From: Cephalotrichum gorgonifer
Lineage: Eukaryota; Ascomycota; Sordariomycetes; Microascales; Microascaceae
DNA: 64,000 nucleotides
Assembly (NCBI GenBank): GCA_900312665.1
Contig: ONZQ02000004.1
Location: forward strand, 2,076,693-2,140,692
Direction: 5' to 3'
Both the position numbers and the translations under genes were made by a program. How positions within the stretch are numbered: the stretch's first letter is position 1; each line of letters begins with the position of its first letter. The notes under the pieces were generated by a model. That model was not told where the DNA came from. It worked only from the letters and a program-made list of their open reading frames with translations, and did no database searches. Of this stretch, positions 1-11,177 are shown piece after piece.

Positions 1-965
1 GCTATGGGCGGTCTGTAGGGCGGATGTTTAGCGGGTGCGGATAGGGTACTTTGTGTATGAAGAATAGCGTTTGGCGGGTGGAATCTTGCCGTGGGGCTGG
101 CCGCCACAGCCACATCGCGCTTCTCTGCCGATCCACCCACATTACACACCTTCCATGATCCATGCACTCTGCGCTGTCCATGTGCTGTGCGGAGAGCTCC
201 CCGCTTCCGCTTCTTCATAGGCTCTCGTCTCGCGGGTCGTCTTGGTAGAAATCTGAGAGATGGGTGTCCCTCTGATCTGGGGATGAAGAGAGAAATGGAG
301 TGAGAGTAACTAGACGATCTCCGTTGAGTTGAGTCGCGTCGCGTCGATTCGTTCTGTTCGTATCGTTGGGTTGTTCCTTCTCATCGGGAGCAAATTTCCC
401 CATTTCCATTGGCCAAGAGACTTCGGGCGGAAGCAGAGCTGTCGACTCCGCGGTGCATGCCCCCCCGTTCCTTCCCCTGAGAAGCCACAGCTTCGCCCAT
501 TATCGGGTGGCGCCCGTTGTTCCTTCCCCCTCCAAGTCCTACCCTAGCACCAGCTTCTCGTAATAGTAACAGTGCTGCTCGTACCACACCTAGAGACAAT
601 CACGCCTCAGCCACCCAGCAGTGCCGCGCGCGGGACGAAACCTCAAATCTTCCCCTTTCGGGAAATTTGGCCCCGTTCTTAAGACGACGAACCCCACCGT
701 TGCTCTCCTCTTGTCTATCCCACGCAAGTCCACAACCACTCGCTCTTTTGTGTGTTTCTGTGTTCTCCTGGTGCTTGACGCTGCCTCCTTCCTTCCTTCT
801 TTCTTTCTGCTGCTGCCGGGACAGCAAAACGCGACACTCGATGTGAGCCCTTTTTGACAACGACTGGGATTCCTTTTCGCCGCCGGCCATCTCCGGATCT
901 CACCCCCGCGCGCCGCCCCCAACTTACGAGTGCTAACTTTGGTCGTACTCGTACCTCTCGCCAAA
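1..965. other. Upstream region of the Zn2Cys6 gene
   Basis: No convincing coding exon is visible on either strand. From about 330 the plus strand becomes pyrimidine-rich, with a TTCCTTCCTTCTTTCTTTC tract at 789-807, as is usual for fungal promoters and 5' UTRs, and this leads directly to the start codon at 966. The short open frames here differ between strands and have no family resemblance. Confidence 0.5.
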
Positions 966-3378
966 ATGGTGTATTGCGGCAAGCCGTCAAAGGGGTGCCA
1001 GAACTGCCGCGATCGAAAGATAGCAGTGAGTATCGAGTTTTAAATTGTTGGACCGTTGTCCGACGCGGCTTGTTTTGTTTTCTATTTCTTATGTTCTAGT
1101 TCATATCTATATTTATATGCGTCGACTAGCTTTCGCTGTCGTCTGTGTATGCTCTGCTCGATTCCTTTTAGTGCTGCTCTAGGCGAGATTCTCTCTTTCT
1201 CTTTTCCATGTCGCGCCAGGCAGACACCATGGCAGCTTCTATCTCTCGGGATCGACGCCCCGCGCACACTGCTAACTCCGCCGCCAAAAGTGCGATCAAC
1301 GGATGCCGGGATGTCAGATGTGCGAGAAGCACAATCGGATATGCCCCGGGTACAGGAATATCGTTGACCTCATGTTCCGCGACGAGAGCGAGCACGTCAT
1401 ATGGAAGGCCAACAAGCCTAAGCCGCAGGCACCACGCCGGAGTTCCGCCTCGCCGACAAGCGGTACCAAGAGGAAGAATAAGAAGAAGGAGCAGCGGAGG
1501 GCGAGGTCCGCCGCGAGGGGTTCCGTATCCCCCGGTGCCACGAGCGCCGCTGCCCGCTCCCCCGTCCTGTCTCAGTCGCCCCCGCTACCGTCGGGCAGTG
1601 CTAGTGCTGGTCCCGGGCCGCGGAAATACCGAGACCGCCTGTCCCCATCCGACATAAAGCTTGAACTCCCCGAGGCCTCCTTTAGGACCTTGTCGATATT
1701 GACCCCCATCGGCGCTGGGGCTGGGGCAGGCGGCTACTTCAACATTGGATCTAGCCCGGCCGACGACACAAGCGACGACGACGACGACCCCTTCTTGCCC
1801 TCTCCCGACGAAGACACCTGGCCGTCGCCCCCGTCCTCGGCCTCAGACTACACCCTGTCTCCCAGGTTTCAGGAGCAGGGGATGGCCTTCTTCTTCTCTA
1901 GATATGTCGCCGCCACGCAGGAGAACGTCGGCAACAACAACTACGACTTCATCTACGATATCTGGAGGCCCAACTACGGTCGCCGCCGCGACGCCCGGAT
2001 AGACGCCGTCCTCGCGAGCGCGACCGCCGTAGGCCTGGCTGCCATGTCCGCTCTGACGTGCTCGCCCGAGCGCCTTGACTGGGCACGCCAGAGCTACATC
2101 ACGGCGCTCCGACTCACCAACGACGCGCTGATGGACCCCGAGGAGGCTCCGAAGGACAGCACCCTACTCGCTGTCCTCATCCTCGGTACATACGAGAGGC
2201 TCGCCGGGCCGAGCCCGGAGACGATGCGCGCGTGGCGGGGCCACATGAGGGGCGCGGCGGCACTGGCCAGGCTCCGCGGCCCCGCGCAGTTCCGGACGAA
2301 GGCGGGCGTCCGGATGTTTACCATGCTATGCGAGACGCTCGCCATCAACTGCATGCACGAGGACGGCCCCATACCGGATAGCCTGACCGATCTTCGCGAT
2401 GTTCTGGGGGCCACTCTAACGCCGATAGATGCGACGTGGAATATATCCGCTTCGCTTTATAGAATTTTGCAGATACGGTACAGCATCAAGACCGGGGGGA
2501 TCGAGAACACGGGGGCCATCGTCGACGCACTCCTTGAGGTGGACCAGGAGTACATCGGCCTGGTGGCTGGAATCCCCGACTCGCGTCAGTACTCCGTCGT
2601 GAGGCTTGAGAAGCCTAATCCCATCGCCTTCCGCCAGGTCTGCCACGTCTACCCGTCCCTGGAGAATGCCTCGACGTGGAACCACCTGCGGACGCTCCGG
2701 CAGCTGGTCCACGAGACCATACTGTCGGAACTGTACAAATCCTTCGCGGGAAGGAGTTTCGACGAGATACCCATGGAGCACAAGGTCCAGTTCGCTCGCT
2801 CTCGACGGCTTCTCTGCCACCTCCGCGACGCCGTGCTTGCCAGCGTCCCACAGCACTTCGGCATCGTAAGCTCCCGTGACGCCAAGCCCGCGTCTTCTGA
2901 CGACCCGTCAAGCTCCTTCGGGTCGCCCTCCGTCTCGGCCGCCAGCGAATCGTCCTATCGCATCATATCTGCGCCTCCCTCCGTATTCTCGCCTGCGCCC
3001 TCCCCCGCCTCGTCCTCACCGGGCTCCACGCCGTCCTCGACGCATGCGGCCCTGCCGGGGACCGCTGAGTTCCCCTCTATTCTCGACGTCCTCGGGCCGT
3101 CTACAAACACCGACGCGCTCTTTATGACCCTTGCCTCGGCGTCTCATCCCCTCGTCTGGCCTCTATACCTCCTCGGCATGTCCTCGACTTGCACCACCAG
3201 CGTCAGACGCTACATCGTCGAGAGGTTGACGGCGCTGCACCTAGAGACGGGGCTAACACAGCCGAAGAGAGTCGCCGAGATAGTAGCCAGTCGGGAGATC
3301 GGCGTTGCGCGGGGAGACGTACGTGGGGTGGAGGGCATGCCGGATGTGTCACGGGAGCCGACACCGGTAAGGATTTGA
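966..3378 (+). CDS. Zn(II)2Cys6 fungal transcription factor, two exons
   Basis: Predicted nuclear DNA-binding regulator of 715 aa. Exon 1 is 966-1025 and exon 2 is 1291-3378; the 265-nt intron has a gtgagt donor and a gctaac branch word at 1271. Splicing joins the two halves of an N-terminal zinc cluster, CX2CX6CX6CX2CX6C, at residues 11-36 (CQNCRDRK... then CDQRMPGCQMC...). This is the canonical binuclear Gal4-type arrangement with the basic RDRK stretch. A basic and Ser/Pro-rich linker follows, then an acidic patch (TSDDDDDPF), then a long helical region resembling the Fungal_trans_2 type regulatory domain. The C-terminus is Ser/Pro-rich. Exon 2 alone would lack the first three zinc ligands, so the start at 966 is well supported. 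The target pathway cannot be read from the sequence. Confidence 0.88.
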
Positions 3379-3775
3379 TGCAAACCAAGTGTTGTTCTAT
3401 TATCTTCTTCCTCCTTATCCTCTTCTCTTCCCTTCTACTACCGTTTTTTTTTTTTTACCACCCCCCCGTCTATCCTCTGCTGGACCGATTTTGTCGATTT
3501 TTCATTCATGTTGTACTCTTTTTCCTTTCCAGCGCGCCTTTTCAACTTTTTAGGAGGACATTCCATTTTATATATATATATGAGTTTATGACACGGCAAA
3601 AGAGAGGTGGGATAGCCTAGAATAGGATAGGCAACTAGAGACATCTGTGAATGTTCTCACGGCATGTATATTCATAACTTTGCTTTTACAAAATTGTGCC
3701 TCTATATCTTTGGTGATTCGTACACGCAGGAGCCGACCTAGACGGCCGCTGTCTCCTCCACCCCCCTCTCCCCCC
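3379..3775. other. Convergent 3' intergenic region
   Basis: Sits between the stops of the Zn2Cys6 gene and the cyclophilin gene. It holds pyrimidine runs, a T-tract at 3445-3456 and a tatatatata run near 3571-3580, consistent with two 3' UTRs and poly(A) regions. No gene seen. Confidence 0.5.
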
Positions 3776-5644
3776 TCACCAGCTGTCGAAGTTGCCGAAT
3801 CCACCAGACTTGACCTTCTTCTTCGCCGGCCCGCCCCAGGAATCGATATCCTCGTCCGCCGCCTCCGAGTTCGCCGCCGCTTCACCCTTAGGCGTTGCCC
3901 CTCCGGCCTTCAAGTACTTCCCCACACCAGGCGCCTCCTCGGCGCCTCCGCCCCCTGGCCCGCGTAACCTCTTCCCTGTCCATGTTGTCCTGTCGTCCTC
4001 GGTCCCGCCGGCACGCTTGACGGCGTCCCTCTCCTGCTCCTTCCTCTCCTCTTCCTTCCTCTTACCCAGGAACTCCTCGAACGGGTCTAGGTACACCACC
4101 ACGCTCCTGATGACGATCTTGTTCAGCGGCCTGTTCGAGCCGTCGGTCGGCACGTCCTCCATCTTGCCGAGCACGTCGAGCCCGCCCACCACGCGCCCGA
4201 AGACGGTGTGCTTCCTGTCGAGGTGCGGGGTGGGCGCGTACGTCAGGAAGAACTGGCTCGAGTTGGTGTTCTTCCCCTTGTTCGCCATGCTTAGCGTCCC
4301 GCGCGCCGAGTGCGTGTTGGGACCCTCGAGCTCGTCGTCGAAGTTCTTCCCCCACACGCTCTCGCCGCCCCGTCCCGTCCCCGTCGGGTCGCCACCCTGG
4401 ATCATGAAGCCGGGTATGTTCCGGTGGAAGGTCACGCCGTCGTAGTACCCCTTCTTCGCGAGCCGCGTGAAGTTCCACACCGCCTTGGGCGCCGTGTCGG
4501 TGTGCAGTTCTAGGTTCACGTTCCCCAGGTTCGTCTCGAGCCGCGCGTAGCCCTTGATCTTGACGCGCCGCGGCTTGAGCATGTACTGCTCGTCCGTGAG
4601 GGTCGCGCGCTCGCCGCTGGTCGAGGGTGTCAGCCCCGTGGACGTGAAGCTGGCCGCCGCCTTGCCCGTGGTGTATATCGCCGCGTTCGGGGCCGGCGGC
4701 TTCCGGGGGTTCGCGGATGACGAGGACGAGCGCTGAGATGTGAGTTGGGAGGAGGCCGCTCCGCCAGCGGACTTGTTCACGTCGCGACCGCTCTCGCGGT
4801 CTTTCCGCGCCTTCTCGACGGCCGCCTTGGCGCGGAGAACCTTGTCGCCCACGCTTCCCAGCGCCGCGACGTTCACCCCCGCCGCGCGCTCCTCCTCCCT
4901 CTCGCGGGTCGTCAGCGCCTCGCCGCCGTCCCGTATGTGCTTGAACTGGCTCAGGTCGCGCGAGTGCGAGAACTGCGGGTCCTGGAGCGTGATGATGTCC
5001 GCGCGCGAGAACTCCTCGTCGTCCACGAGGTCCCTCCACATCTTGGCCTTGACGTTCATCCTCTCGACCGTCTCCCAGGCGAAGACGTTGGCGTAGGTGC
5101 CGTGCCGCACGGCGACGATGTGCGTGTTGTCGGTGAAGACCTTGAAGGTGACGGGGTCGACGAGGTCGCCGGCGCCGTCGCTCATGCCGGCGCCGCGGGA
5201 GTCGGAGCCGGCGTTGCGCGCGAAGTTGAGTTTGATAAGGTCCTTGGCCTTCAGGGGCTCGCCATTGACGGGGTTCGTGGGGTTCTTCTCGAGCCAGGCC
5301 GATATGACCTCGACGTCGAAGATGGTGCCATCGGGGGTGCAGACGGGGTTCTTGAAGGGCTGGAGGGATGCGGCGCAGAAGTTGAAGGGGAGGCGGCGGA
5401 AGGAGCCTGGGGCGCCGCGCTTGGCGGCTCCGGCGGCGCCTGAGCTAGCGGAGAAGGAGTCGGAGGAGGACCACTCGGAGTGGGTGATCTAGGGAGGAGG
5501 CCGGTCAGTGTGTGGGCTGGGCCGGGGCGTGGGCCGTCAAGGAACTTACGTAGAGCTTGTCCGTGCCTAGGAGAGGAAGAGGTAAGTCAGTGGGTGCAAT
5601 AGTCAGAGCGGCTGCACGGGGTGACGCAACATACCTTTCCCCAT
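3776..5644 (-). CDS. cyp8: U-box/cyclophilin-type peptidyl-prolyl isomerase (PPIL2/Cyp8 family)
   Basis: Predicted nuclear, spliceosome-associated prolyl isomerase and E3 ligase, 579 aa. Exons on the minus strand are 5635-5644, 5550-5566 and 3776-5488. The first two encode MGKGTDKLY, matching the conserved MGK...D..YIT start of PPIL2. Residues about 38-130 carry the U-box-like module (CxPDGxIFD, then DPVTFKVFTDNTHIV). The cyclophilin fold is central, with the FHR...F.IQGGDPTGTG core and SQFFLTYA. The C-terminus ends in GGFGNFDSW, close to the human PPIL2 end. The position that is Trp in cyclosporin-sensitive cyclophilins is His here (HLDRKHTVFG), in line with the weakly CsA-binding members of the family. 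Divergent from the NDUFAF7 gene, with 391 bp between the starts. Confidence 0.93.
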
Positions 5645-6035
5645 TTTGGGATCCGATTACACCTTAATATAGAGGGTATCGCGGGCGGGGGGGGTTCAGT
5701 TTTGGAGTAGAACTCGGCCTTGGATGTGTTGCGACGCGACGCCACTCTGAAGTTCTTCCTTCGTTGGCGGGGTCTAATATATGCAATATAAGGTATATCA
5801 AACAATCGGGGTCGTTCCTAAAAAGCCTGAGTTGATAAGGACACCCAGCCAATCACCGACCCGGCAATGCCCGTTTAAGCTCAGACAGACCCTTGTCACG
5901 ACCCTTTTCAGCAAGCTACTATTATCCACACCAGGCTTTAAGCGCCTCGACATCCTTATCAAAAAGACAAAAAAAAAAGATGGTCGCGTAGCTTATTCCA
6001 ACCACCATCCACAGCACCGGCCCCCCTCAGCTAAG
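5645..6035. promoter_or_regulatory. Divergent promoter, cyp8 / NDUFAF7-like
   Basis: A 391-bp gap between two divergent start codons, so both genes must take their promoters from here. It contains a G-run at 5682-5693 and AT-rich segments near 5770-5800 and 5960-5980. No specific factor site can be named with confidence. Confidence 0.45.
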
Positions 6036-7707
6036 ATGAGGCTGTCTCCCGTCGCTCTCCGCGCGGCTCTTCCGGCCCCACTGTGCGCCCGGGCCCTCCT
6101 CCAGAGAAGTCGAGGGCCTCTCGTGTCGTCGCTGTCGCAGTCGCCGTATCGGGCCTCCATCTCGTACAGGGGCATCTCCACCACGGCGGCGAGGCTAGGT
6201 GATGAGGCGGGGGAGAGGAAGTGGTCGACGCCGCTGGCGGAGAGGCTCGCGGCAGCCATCGACGCCACGGAGCCGATGCCACTCGCCAGGTACATGCGCA
6301 TGTGTCTCACGTCTGACATGGGCGGGTACTACACGCGCGGTGACCTCAAGGAGGGGCACGACCAGTTCGGCGTGAAGGGGGACTTCGTTACGTCGCCGGA
6401 GATATCGCAGATCTTCGGGGAGCTCATCGGGATCTGGTTCATAGCCGAGTGGATGTCTCAGGGGAGGCCGAGCAAGGGCGTTGAGGTCATCGAGGTCGGG
6501 CCCGGGAGGGGGACGCTCATGGATGATATGCTAAGGGTCGGTTCTTTCTCACCGCAGGACGGCCTCTCGCCGGACCGGGCCTCTTTGTTGCTAACACGCC
6601 TGAGTAGACCATCCAGAGGTATCCGATGGCCCCGGCGATAGACGCCATTTACATGGTCGAGGCCAGCGCCCACCTGCGCAATGTACAGAAGAACCTCCTT
6701 TGTGGGGCGGATGCGCAGGTGTCCGAGTCCAAGGTCGGGTATCATAGCATCTGCAAGCGCACCGGCGTGCCCATTGTTTGGGCCCAGACCATCGAGTCAA
6801 TACCAAAAGGTAGGGATAACCTCTATTACTCCTTGCTCACCGCGCGGGCGCTCACTAGGCTGTAGACCCGACGAAGATGCCCTTCATTGTGGCCCATGAA
6901 TTCTTCGACGCCCTCCCAATCCACGCCTTCCAAGCAGTCAAGGTGACCCCGCCGACCCCCCCGCCACCTCCCCCCTCGTCCGAGGGAACCACCCCCGCAC
7001 CACCACCATCTCCTCCCGCAAAGCCTAGCATCCAGTGGCGCGAGATGGTCGTCACCCCAGTCCCGGCTCAGCCGGACCTCAACGCCACCAACCCCGAGCC
7101 CGAATTCCAGATGTCCCTCGCCAATTCATCCACCCGCCACTCCCGCTACCTCCCGGACTCCTCCCCTCGCTTCCGCCGCCTCAAGTCCGTCCCGGACGCC
7201 GTTATAGAGGTCTGCCCCGACGCGGCCCTCTACGCCACCGACTTCGCCACCCGCATCGGCGGCTCCGCGAAGCACCCCAAGCAGACCCCCTCCGGCGCGG
7301 CCCTCATCCTGGACTACGGAACGACCGACACCGTCCCCATCAACTCCCTCCGGGGCATCCGGCACCACCGCCTCGTGAGCCCCTTCTCCGAGCCGGGCCT
7401 CGTCGACCTCAGCGCGGACGTGGACTTCCCCGCCGTGGCAGAGGCCGCCATCCGCGCCAGCGAGGGCGTCGAGGTCCACGGCCCCGTCACGCAGGCCGAG
7501 TTCCTCGGCAGGATGGGCGTGAGGGAGCGTGCGGAGCAGCTCGTCAAGGCCGCCGGCCCCGAGAGGGGCCCCGTCGTAGAGCAGGCGTGGAGGCGGCTCG
7601 TGGACGGCGGGGTGGGCGGCATGGGGAAGCTTTACAAGGCCATGGCGATACTACCGGAGAACGAGGGGAAGAGGAGGCCCGTTGGGTTCGGGGGTGATGT
7701 TGAATAA
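6036..7707 (+). CDS. ndufaf7: Mitochondrial protein arginine methyltransferase NDUFAF7 (MidA family)
   Basis: Predicted matrix SAM-dependent methyltransferase for assembly of respiratory complex I, 514 aa. Exons: 6036-6536, 6608-6809 and 6866-7707. The N-terminus is Arg/Ser/Ala-rich and poor in acidic residues, as expected of a mitochondrial presequence. Family landmarks follow in order: GDFVTSPEISQIFGE, the SAM motif VGPGRGTLMDDML, YMVEASAHLR and VAHEFFDALPIHAFQ. A proline-rich loop (PPTPPPPPP) follows the HEFFDALP block. Intron 1 uses an unusual gtcggt donor but has a good gctaac branch; its 71 nt is not a multiple of three, so splicing is required. Complex I is expected in this lineage, unlike in Saccharomyces. 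Confidence 0.9.
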
Positions 7708-8495
7708 GTAGGGCTCTTCTTCTCTCTACTTTTTTCCCTTTTCGCTTTGGGGTTTAAGTACATGTAGAGATGTGTTTGTGTGGACATTTCTAGGAATCGG
7801 TGGATTGGATTTCGGCGTCGGAAATGTTTCCTTTTTGATTCGGAACCGCCCCCCAAGAAATACAAAGGGAGGAAGGAGGGGGGAGAATCAGATGGGGATG
7901 AGAGAAGAAAGAGGACGGGTAGAGTAGACTGGTTCACCTTCGCCCTTCACCCTCACCCTCACCCTCAAGGGTTTTTATTTGGCGGCGCATTTTGTTTTTC
8001 CCAACTCCTGCCCTGGTTTGCGGCATCCCCCAGACTATTAGTTCTAACCATTTTTTGGCCATTTTTTTTCCCTTTTCTGGCCGTGTACTTTACTTCACCC
8101 CAAATGTAGCAGCGTATGTCAATCCGCCCTTTATTTCACCAGGTAGCCTTTAAGCCCCTTGCCCTTATCTAGCCCCCCTTATCCTTCTTCACACCTCCAG
8201 TCAAGTCAAGAAGAAAGCATATAAAAACGAATAGGTACATAGAATAGCATTTTGCATTAGGATTCATCATCAGAAATGTATATACCCTGCCTCCCTGCCT
8301 CCTCCCCCTGTTCTGTTCTTACATCGCACAATTCAAACCGCAAAACCAGATCCATTTCTAAGATGTTCATCAAAAAGAACCAGCCGGACGCAAAAAAACA
8401 GACACAAGGGTCATTCCCCTCGTCCCGCGACCTAAACCTTCAACACGGCCGCACCCTCCCTATTTAACTTGGGACTACCTCTTGCCCCCCCACCT
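7708..8495. other. Convergent 3' intergenic region
   Basis: Between the stops of the NDUFAF7-like gene and the PTM1-like gene. It is pyrimidine-rich, with three to four tandem CACCCT-like hexamers at about 7944-7970 and T-rich runs near 8053-8070. No coding exon is recognised. Confidence 0.5.
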
Positions 8496-10590
8496 CTAGT
8501 CCTTTTTCCTCACGAGCTTCGCGTTCTCCTCGTCGTCACTCTCGTCATCGGTGAACTTATCGCCGTCGTCCCCGACGGCGAAGATGGTCTCCCCGTCTAG
8601 GGAGTCCCGGGGCACGCTCCTCCCCTGGGGGTGAGTCGGCGGGAGGGGCTGCGAGGAGGACGAGGCCGCCCCCTGCGACTGCGCGGCGGGCGCCGCCTGG
8701 GCCGCCGCGCCCCCGACTGGCTTCCCGATGTTCTCCTCCTCGTCGTCGGAGTCGCCCGGTACGCCGATGTCGCCTAGGTCGAAGGTGCCGTCGTCGTCCT
8801 GGGCGATCTCGTCGCTCATGGCGAAGCGGCGGTTGTTCGCCGTGGGGCGCCACACGTACGCGACAAAGCACACGTCGAAGAGGTAGACGAGGTTAAGCCA
8901 CCCGTCGAGAATGAACCAGCGCGTCTTCCAGTGGAAGGGGACGTAGTCCGGGTCCGAGGCCGAGGCGAACGAGAGCGAGTTGAAGAAGAAAAAGCCAAAT
9001 ATGACCAGAATGGAGCCGAGGATGCACCACCATAGCTTCTTGTACATGGCTGCCTTGGCGTGCTGCTTGCGGTCGTGGAGGTCCTTGAGCGTGAACTTTA
9101 GGGAGTTGAGGGTCCAGACGTAGAAGGCCGTCAGGGTGCTGGAGAGGGGGAGGACAACGAGCAGGACGAAGGGGCCTTTAGGGAGTGTTAGCTGTGGGGC
9201 CACGGCAAGAGTGCGGGAGAACGGGTTCCGAGGGTGAGCGACATACCTGCGGTTTCCGGCGCGATGTAGAGACTAGCAATAGCGTAGATGATCCCGAACA
9301 CGAAATGCGCCACGGCTAGCCACCTGACGTAGATCATGGTCTTCCCGAGCGTTGGCTTGACGACACCGTAGCCCATGCACACGATGAGGAGCAGGAAGAA
9401 GGAGAATGAGTTCCTAGCGGCATTGAGAACGGCGACGACGACGAGCAGCACCTTGGAGCCCACATTGGAACCGTTGTTGTTCATGTACTCTGGGAAATCG
9501 TTAGCAAAACGCCCTAGTCCTTGTTCGGGAGAGGGGAAAACGTACCGTAGAAGCCCCACGTCATAAGCATCTCTACCACGAGGAAGACGAGGATGGCGGT
9601 AATATAGTTTTGCACGGCCACTAGAAGAAGTAGTTAGCAATCGGCGCCGGCCTTCTCGGGGAGGGAGGGGCTGAGCCATACGAATATCATGTCGATGCTG
9701 GAAGTAGAGGAATCCCCAGAACCTAATTCCGAGTCAGTCACACTGCCCTGCGGAAAAATGGGCCAAGCGCAAGTACATACACAGATGCCAAGGCGTAAAC
9801 AAGCGTCATGCCTCCGTAGAACGGAAGCTTCGGGATCTGCGTAGCGGGCAGCTCTCCGTACGCATTGCGGAAGACCGCGACAGCCTGGTAGTCGTCTCCG
9901 GTGAAGGTGTCGGTCAGGATGCAGTAGTACCCGGTCTTCTTGACCGCATACGTGATGGCGCCCGGGTTCTTCAGATGGACAGCCTTCGTCATGACCAGGT
10001 TCTTCGACGTCTTGAGCTCCTCCGCGGGGGCTACCACGAACTCGCCCTTGTCCGACTTGTCGCAATGCCCGTCCTTGATGTGCTCGTCGTCACAGAGCTC
10101 GGGGATTTTCTAATAGGGGGTGAGGGTGTTGGTTAGCATATTCGGGCGACCAGGAGAATTTTCGGTTCGGTTCGGGGTTGCCGGTAGTGTACATACATCG
10201 CCTGGGCGGTTGGGGTCATCGATTCCAACGAGGGGGAGGTCCTTCCATTCGAAGATCAGGAGGCTGACGATTGGGTCGGTCTCAGGCTTGACGGTGTCGT
10301 TTACGAAGACGACCTCGATGTAGGGGTCGACGGGGCCGCCCCAAGAGTTCTTGCCGTACATTCCCGAGCATCTCCGGTTGTTTTCGACTGTTTGGTCCTA
10401 TCGAAGGGGGTGGAGGAGAAGTCATTAGCCGTTGGAGGTAGGGAGTGGCGCGGGGAGGGGAGAAATGGTGGAAAGGGGTGACAGGCTCCGGGGGACGCGG
10501 AGGGTGACATGGGCTTACCATGAGAACTTCAAAGGCTTGCGCGGTCGCTAGGACCATGCCTAGCGCCATCCCCCATATTAGCGACCGCAT
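8496..10590 (-). CDS. PTM1/GPR107-type seven-transmembrane protein (Lung_7-TM_R family)
   Basis: Predicted Golgi/endosomal seven-TM protein of 546 aa. Seven exons on the minus strand: 10519-10590, 10197-10397, 9781-10109, 9682-9722, 9546-9620, 9247-9489 and 8496-9175. It starts with a signal peptide (MRSLIWGMALGMVLATAQA). A luminal domain with several Cys follows, then the PTM1-family hallmark FWGFLYFQHRHDILAVQNYI at the second TM region, further TM helices, and an acidic C-terminal tail ending LVRKKD. All phases agree with these exons. The last intron must end at AAAG (9176-9177): the CAG 15 nt upstream lies before the GCTAAC branch word and would break the frame. Yeast Ptm1 and mammalian GPR107 belong to the same family; a trafficking role is inferred. 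Confidence 0.9.
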
Positions 10591-11177
10591 CGTGGGCTGG
10601 CTAGATGGAGGTTGGAGGATGTGTATTGAGCTTCGGCCGGGGGAGGCAAAAGGAGCTGGCTCTAAGGGAGAGCAGCTTTAGGTGAGACAGGCGCGTTCAG
10701 AGGTAGTTCGCGCGCGCGGTGATGGCGTTGGGTGTATCGGGCGTCTGGTATATTAGTTAACGGGGGGGATTCCAGCCCAGGGCGCAAAAATGGTAGAGCT
10801 GTAGGCCAACGGACTAAGGACTGTCCAGAGAGGAAACGGCCGTGTTTTGTCGAGGTTCCGATATCATCGGAATGCTTCCAGTTCGGAAGGTGTTACGTAG
10901 GCTTAGCCTCTACTGTGCGGATTGGGTGCTTGTACTTCTACTTCTGGCGCGCGCTAAGGTAAGCTGCACCCACCCCACCTACCGTATCATTACCTCCCAA
11001 GCCGCGAGAGAGAGCCTTGCCAGTATGTACTAAATAAAGCTACAGCCAACAACCATCGTTCAGGCGAACCAACCACGAAAGCTACGAAAGCGATACACCA
11101 AAAGATGTACAGCTAACCAACAACCTTGCCAACCGCAGCCGAAAACACACATACTCCGGTCCCTCCCCTCACGAACA
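10591..11177. promoter_or_regulatory. Divergent promoter, PTM1-like / CDK11-like
   Basis: The 587 bp between two divergent starts must hold both promoters. CA-rich sequence (accaaccacg, caaccaacaacc) precedes the kinase start, as is common in fungal 5' UTRs. No gene seen. Confidence 0.4.

Noticed and set aside
4062..5039. A 325-codon minus-strand frame inside the cyclophilin gene
   Set aside because: Arg/Gly/Ala-rich translation of GC-rich third positions; it overlaps a well-supported gene in another frame.
7944..7970. Tandem CACCCT units resembling telomeric repeat
   Set aside because: Not TTAGGG/CCCTAA, only three to four copies, and embedded between ordinary genes.
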